A program made the translations under genes and the position numbers. The notes beneath the pieces were generated by a model, which made no database searches, had not been told where the DNA came from, and saw only the letters and a program-made list of their open reading frames with translations. 6,273 nucleotides of DNA. Source: Candidatus Segetimicrobium genomatis. GTDB taxonomy: Bacteria > Sysuimicrobiota > Sysuimicrobiia > Sysuimicrobiales > Segetimicrobiaceae. Where the stretch lies: contig VBAO01000138.1 in the NCBI GenBank assembly GCA_005883865.1, positions 1,442 through 7,714 on the forward strand, written 5' to 3'. Shown here in pieces: positions 5,789-6,273 of the stretch (its first letter is position 1; the number at the start of each line of letters is the position of its first letter).

Positions 5789-6070
5789 CTAGGGAGTCGC
5801 CCCCCCCGCCATCGCCGGGATGATCGACACCTCGTCACGCTCGCCCACCGGCGTGGCGGGCCCTTGGAGCATCCGGAATTCAGTGCCGTTGACGAACACG
5901 TTGATGAACCGGCGGACCTCTCCGGTCGGCTCGCGCAGTTGCTCGCGCAATCCCGGAAACCGGCCTTCGAGGTCCACCAGCGCTTCCTCCACGTTCCGCC
6001 CGCCCACCGCCACCCGGGCCTGCCCCCGGGTCAACCGGCGGAGGGGGGTCGGCAGATAGATCTGGGCCAT
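5789..6070 (-). CDS. cysO: CysO-like ubiquitin-fold sulfur carrier (MoaD/ThiS family) with a three-residue tail after Gly-Gly
   Basis: This 93-residue protein of the MoaD/ThiS beta-grasp family resembles Mycobacterium CysO: IYLPTPLRRLT at the start, LVDLEGRFPGLREQL (31-45), RRFINVFVNG (53-62) and DEVSIIPAMAGG (79-90). In CysO the terminal glycine becomes a thiocarboxylate that donates sulfur to O-phosphoserine. Here Gly89-Gly90 is followed by ATP and then TAG, so the carrier must be cut before activation, as is known for QbsE with its protease QbsD. The coding strand has a run of eight G at the Gly-Gly codons; a missing or extra base there would not restore a terminal Gly-Gly. A strong AGGAGGTGG lies 6085-6077, 6-9 bases before the ATG. 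The activating MoeB/MoeZ-type adenylyltransferase is not in the window. It is the first main gene of the operon. Confidence 0.93.
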   Translation of the reverse strand: MAQIYLPTPLRRLTRGQARVAVGGRNVEEALVDLEGRFPGLREQLREPTGEVRRFINVFVNGTEFRMLQGPATPVGERDEVSIIPAMAGGATP

Positions 6071-6100
6071 GCGATGCCACCTCCTCGAGAAAATGCGAAC

Positions 6101-6123
6101 GCCGCGGTGACGGGCGCCGCGGC
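6101..6123 (-). promoter_or_regulatory. leader hairpin before cysO, possible attenuator
   Basis: A 7-bp stem GCCGCGG/CCGCGGC with a 9-base loop lies at 6123-6101 on the minus strand. A short T-rich stretch (CATTTTCT) follows about 5 bases later, then the cysO ribosome binding site. It could be a weak terminator or simply a structured leader. The loop GGCGCCC is complementary to GGGCGCC at 6164-6158, which would allow an alternative fold. Such complementarity is common in GC-rich DNA. Confidence 0.3.
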
Positions 6124-6168
6124 TTCGATGCTCGGTCTGCAGCCGTTGTCAGGGCCGGGCGCCCGCGC

Positions 6169-6231
6169 CTATACCCGGCGACATCCCCCCGTCGCCAGGC
6201 GTTGTCCGGTCGTACAGATGCAGATGATCAT
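6169..6231 (-). CDS. possible cysteine-codon leader peptide upstream of cysO
   Basis: A 20-codon frame begins ATG at 6231 and ends TAG at 6169. It starts MIICIC and has a third Cys at codon 17 (GGC motif), so 3 of 20 codons are Cys. It ends 98 bases before cysO. The ribosome binding site is weak (GGGGG about 10 bases upstream, then AG-rich bases). The third Cys codon lies in a perfect 6-bp hairpin (GGCGAC/GTCGCC, 6196-6177). The 3' arm of that hairpin shares three bases with the 5' arm of a second hairpin (GCCGGG/CCCGGC, about 6179-6154), so only one can form at a time. Cys-codon attenuators are known for mycobacterial sulfur operons. The same frame stays open to the right edge of the window, so it may instead be the tail of an upstream protein. 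Confidence 0.3.
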   Translation of the reverse strand: MIICICTTGQRLATGGCRRV

Positions 6232-6273
6232 CTCGCTCTGGCCCCCGGTGCGCCGTGTGTCGGGACGGTCACG

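Noticed and set aside
6071..6273. SAM, T-box or other known riboswitch in the leader
   Set aside because: I could not recognise any conserved core such as a T-box sequence or S-box motif; only GC-rich hairpins and the Cys-codon frame are visible.

Overview
The window comes from a GC-rich bacterium, and every gene I can support lies on the minus strand, so it reads right to left. The gene content is a sulfur-carrier-dependent cysteine route of the CysO-CysM-Mec type, an ECF sigma factor with a zinc-binding anti-sigma factor of the SigR/RsrA type, and a short Ppx/GppA phosphatase. This resembles Actinomycetota or another deep-branching, high-GC Terrabacteria lineage. I cannot name a genus. The SBBP-type repeat fragment at the left edge is common in environmental bacteria and does not narrow it down.

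Right part (about 6273-3053): a cysteine operon. A leader carries a short reading frame with three Cys codons and GC-rich hairpins. It is followed by a ubiquitin-like sulfur carrier (cysO, 6070-5789), a ParB/sulfiredoxin-fold protein resembling free-serine kinases SerK/SbnI (5786-4908), a CysM-type PLP cysteine synthase (about 4954-3989), a JAMM metalloprotease (mec, about 3903-3478) and an Rrf2-family regulator with three cysteines (3481-3053). A hairpin terminator (3004-3022) closes the unit. Inferred flow: serine is phosphorylated to O-phosphoserine; CysM joins it to thiocarboxylated CysO; Mec releases cysteine; the Rrf2 protein probably senses the outcome. The carrier does not end at the usual Gly-Gly but carries three extra residues, so it would need trimming, plausibly by Mec.

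Middle part (about 2990-1056): an ECF sigma factor and its HxxxCxxC anti-sigma factor, overlapping by ATGA and preceded by an exact GGAAT-N18-GTT motif, the promoter type recognised by SigR/SigH itself. This is a thiol-oxidation stress switch next to a cysteine pathway. A Ppx/GppA-family phosphatase follows 11 bases later.

Left part (about 1059-1): an initiator tRNA-fMet with its own sigma-70 promoter, whose -35 box contains the ppx stop codon, and a strong terminator. Beyond it lies a ribbon-helix-helix antitoxin gene with a good promoter, overlapping by ATGA a decayed VapC-like PIN toxin (frameshift, stop codon, missing 3' end). The toxin remnant runs directly into a start-less fragment of an SBBP beta-propeller repeat protein that leaves the window at base 1.
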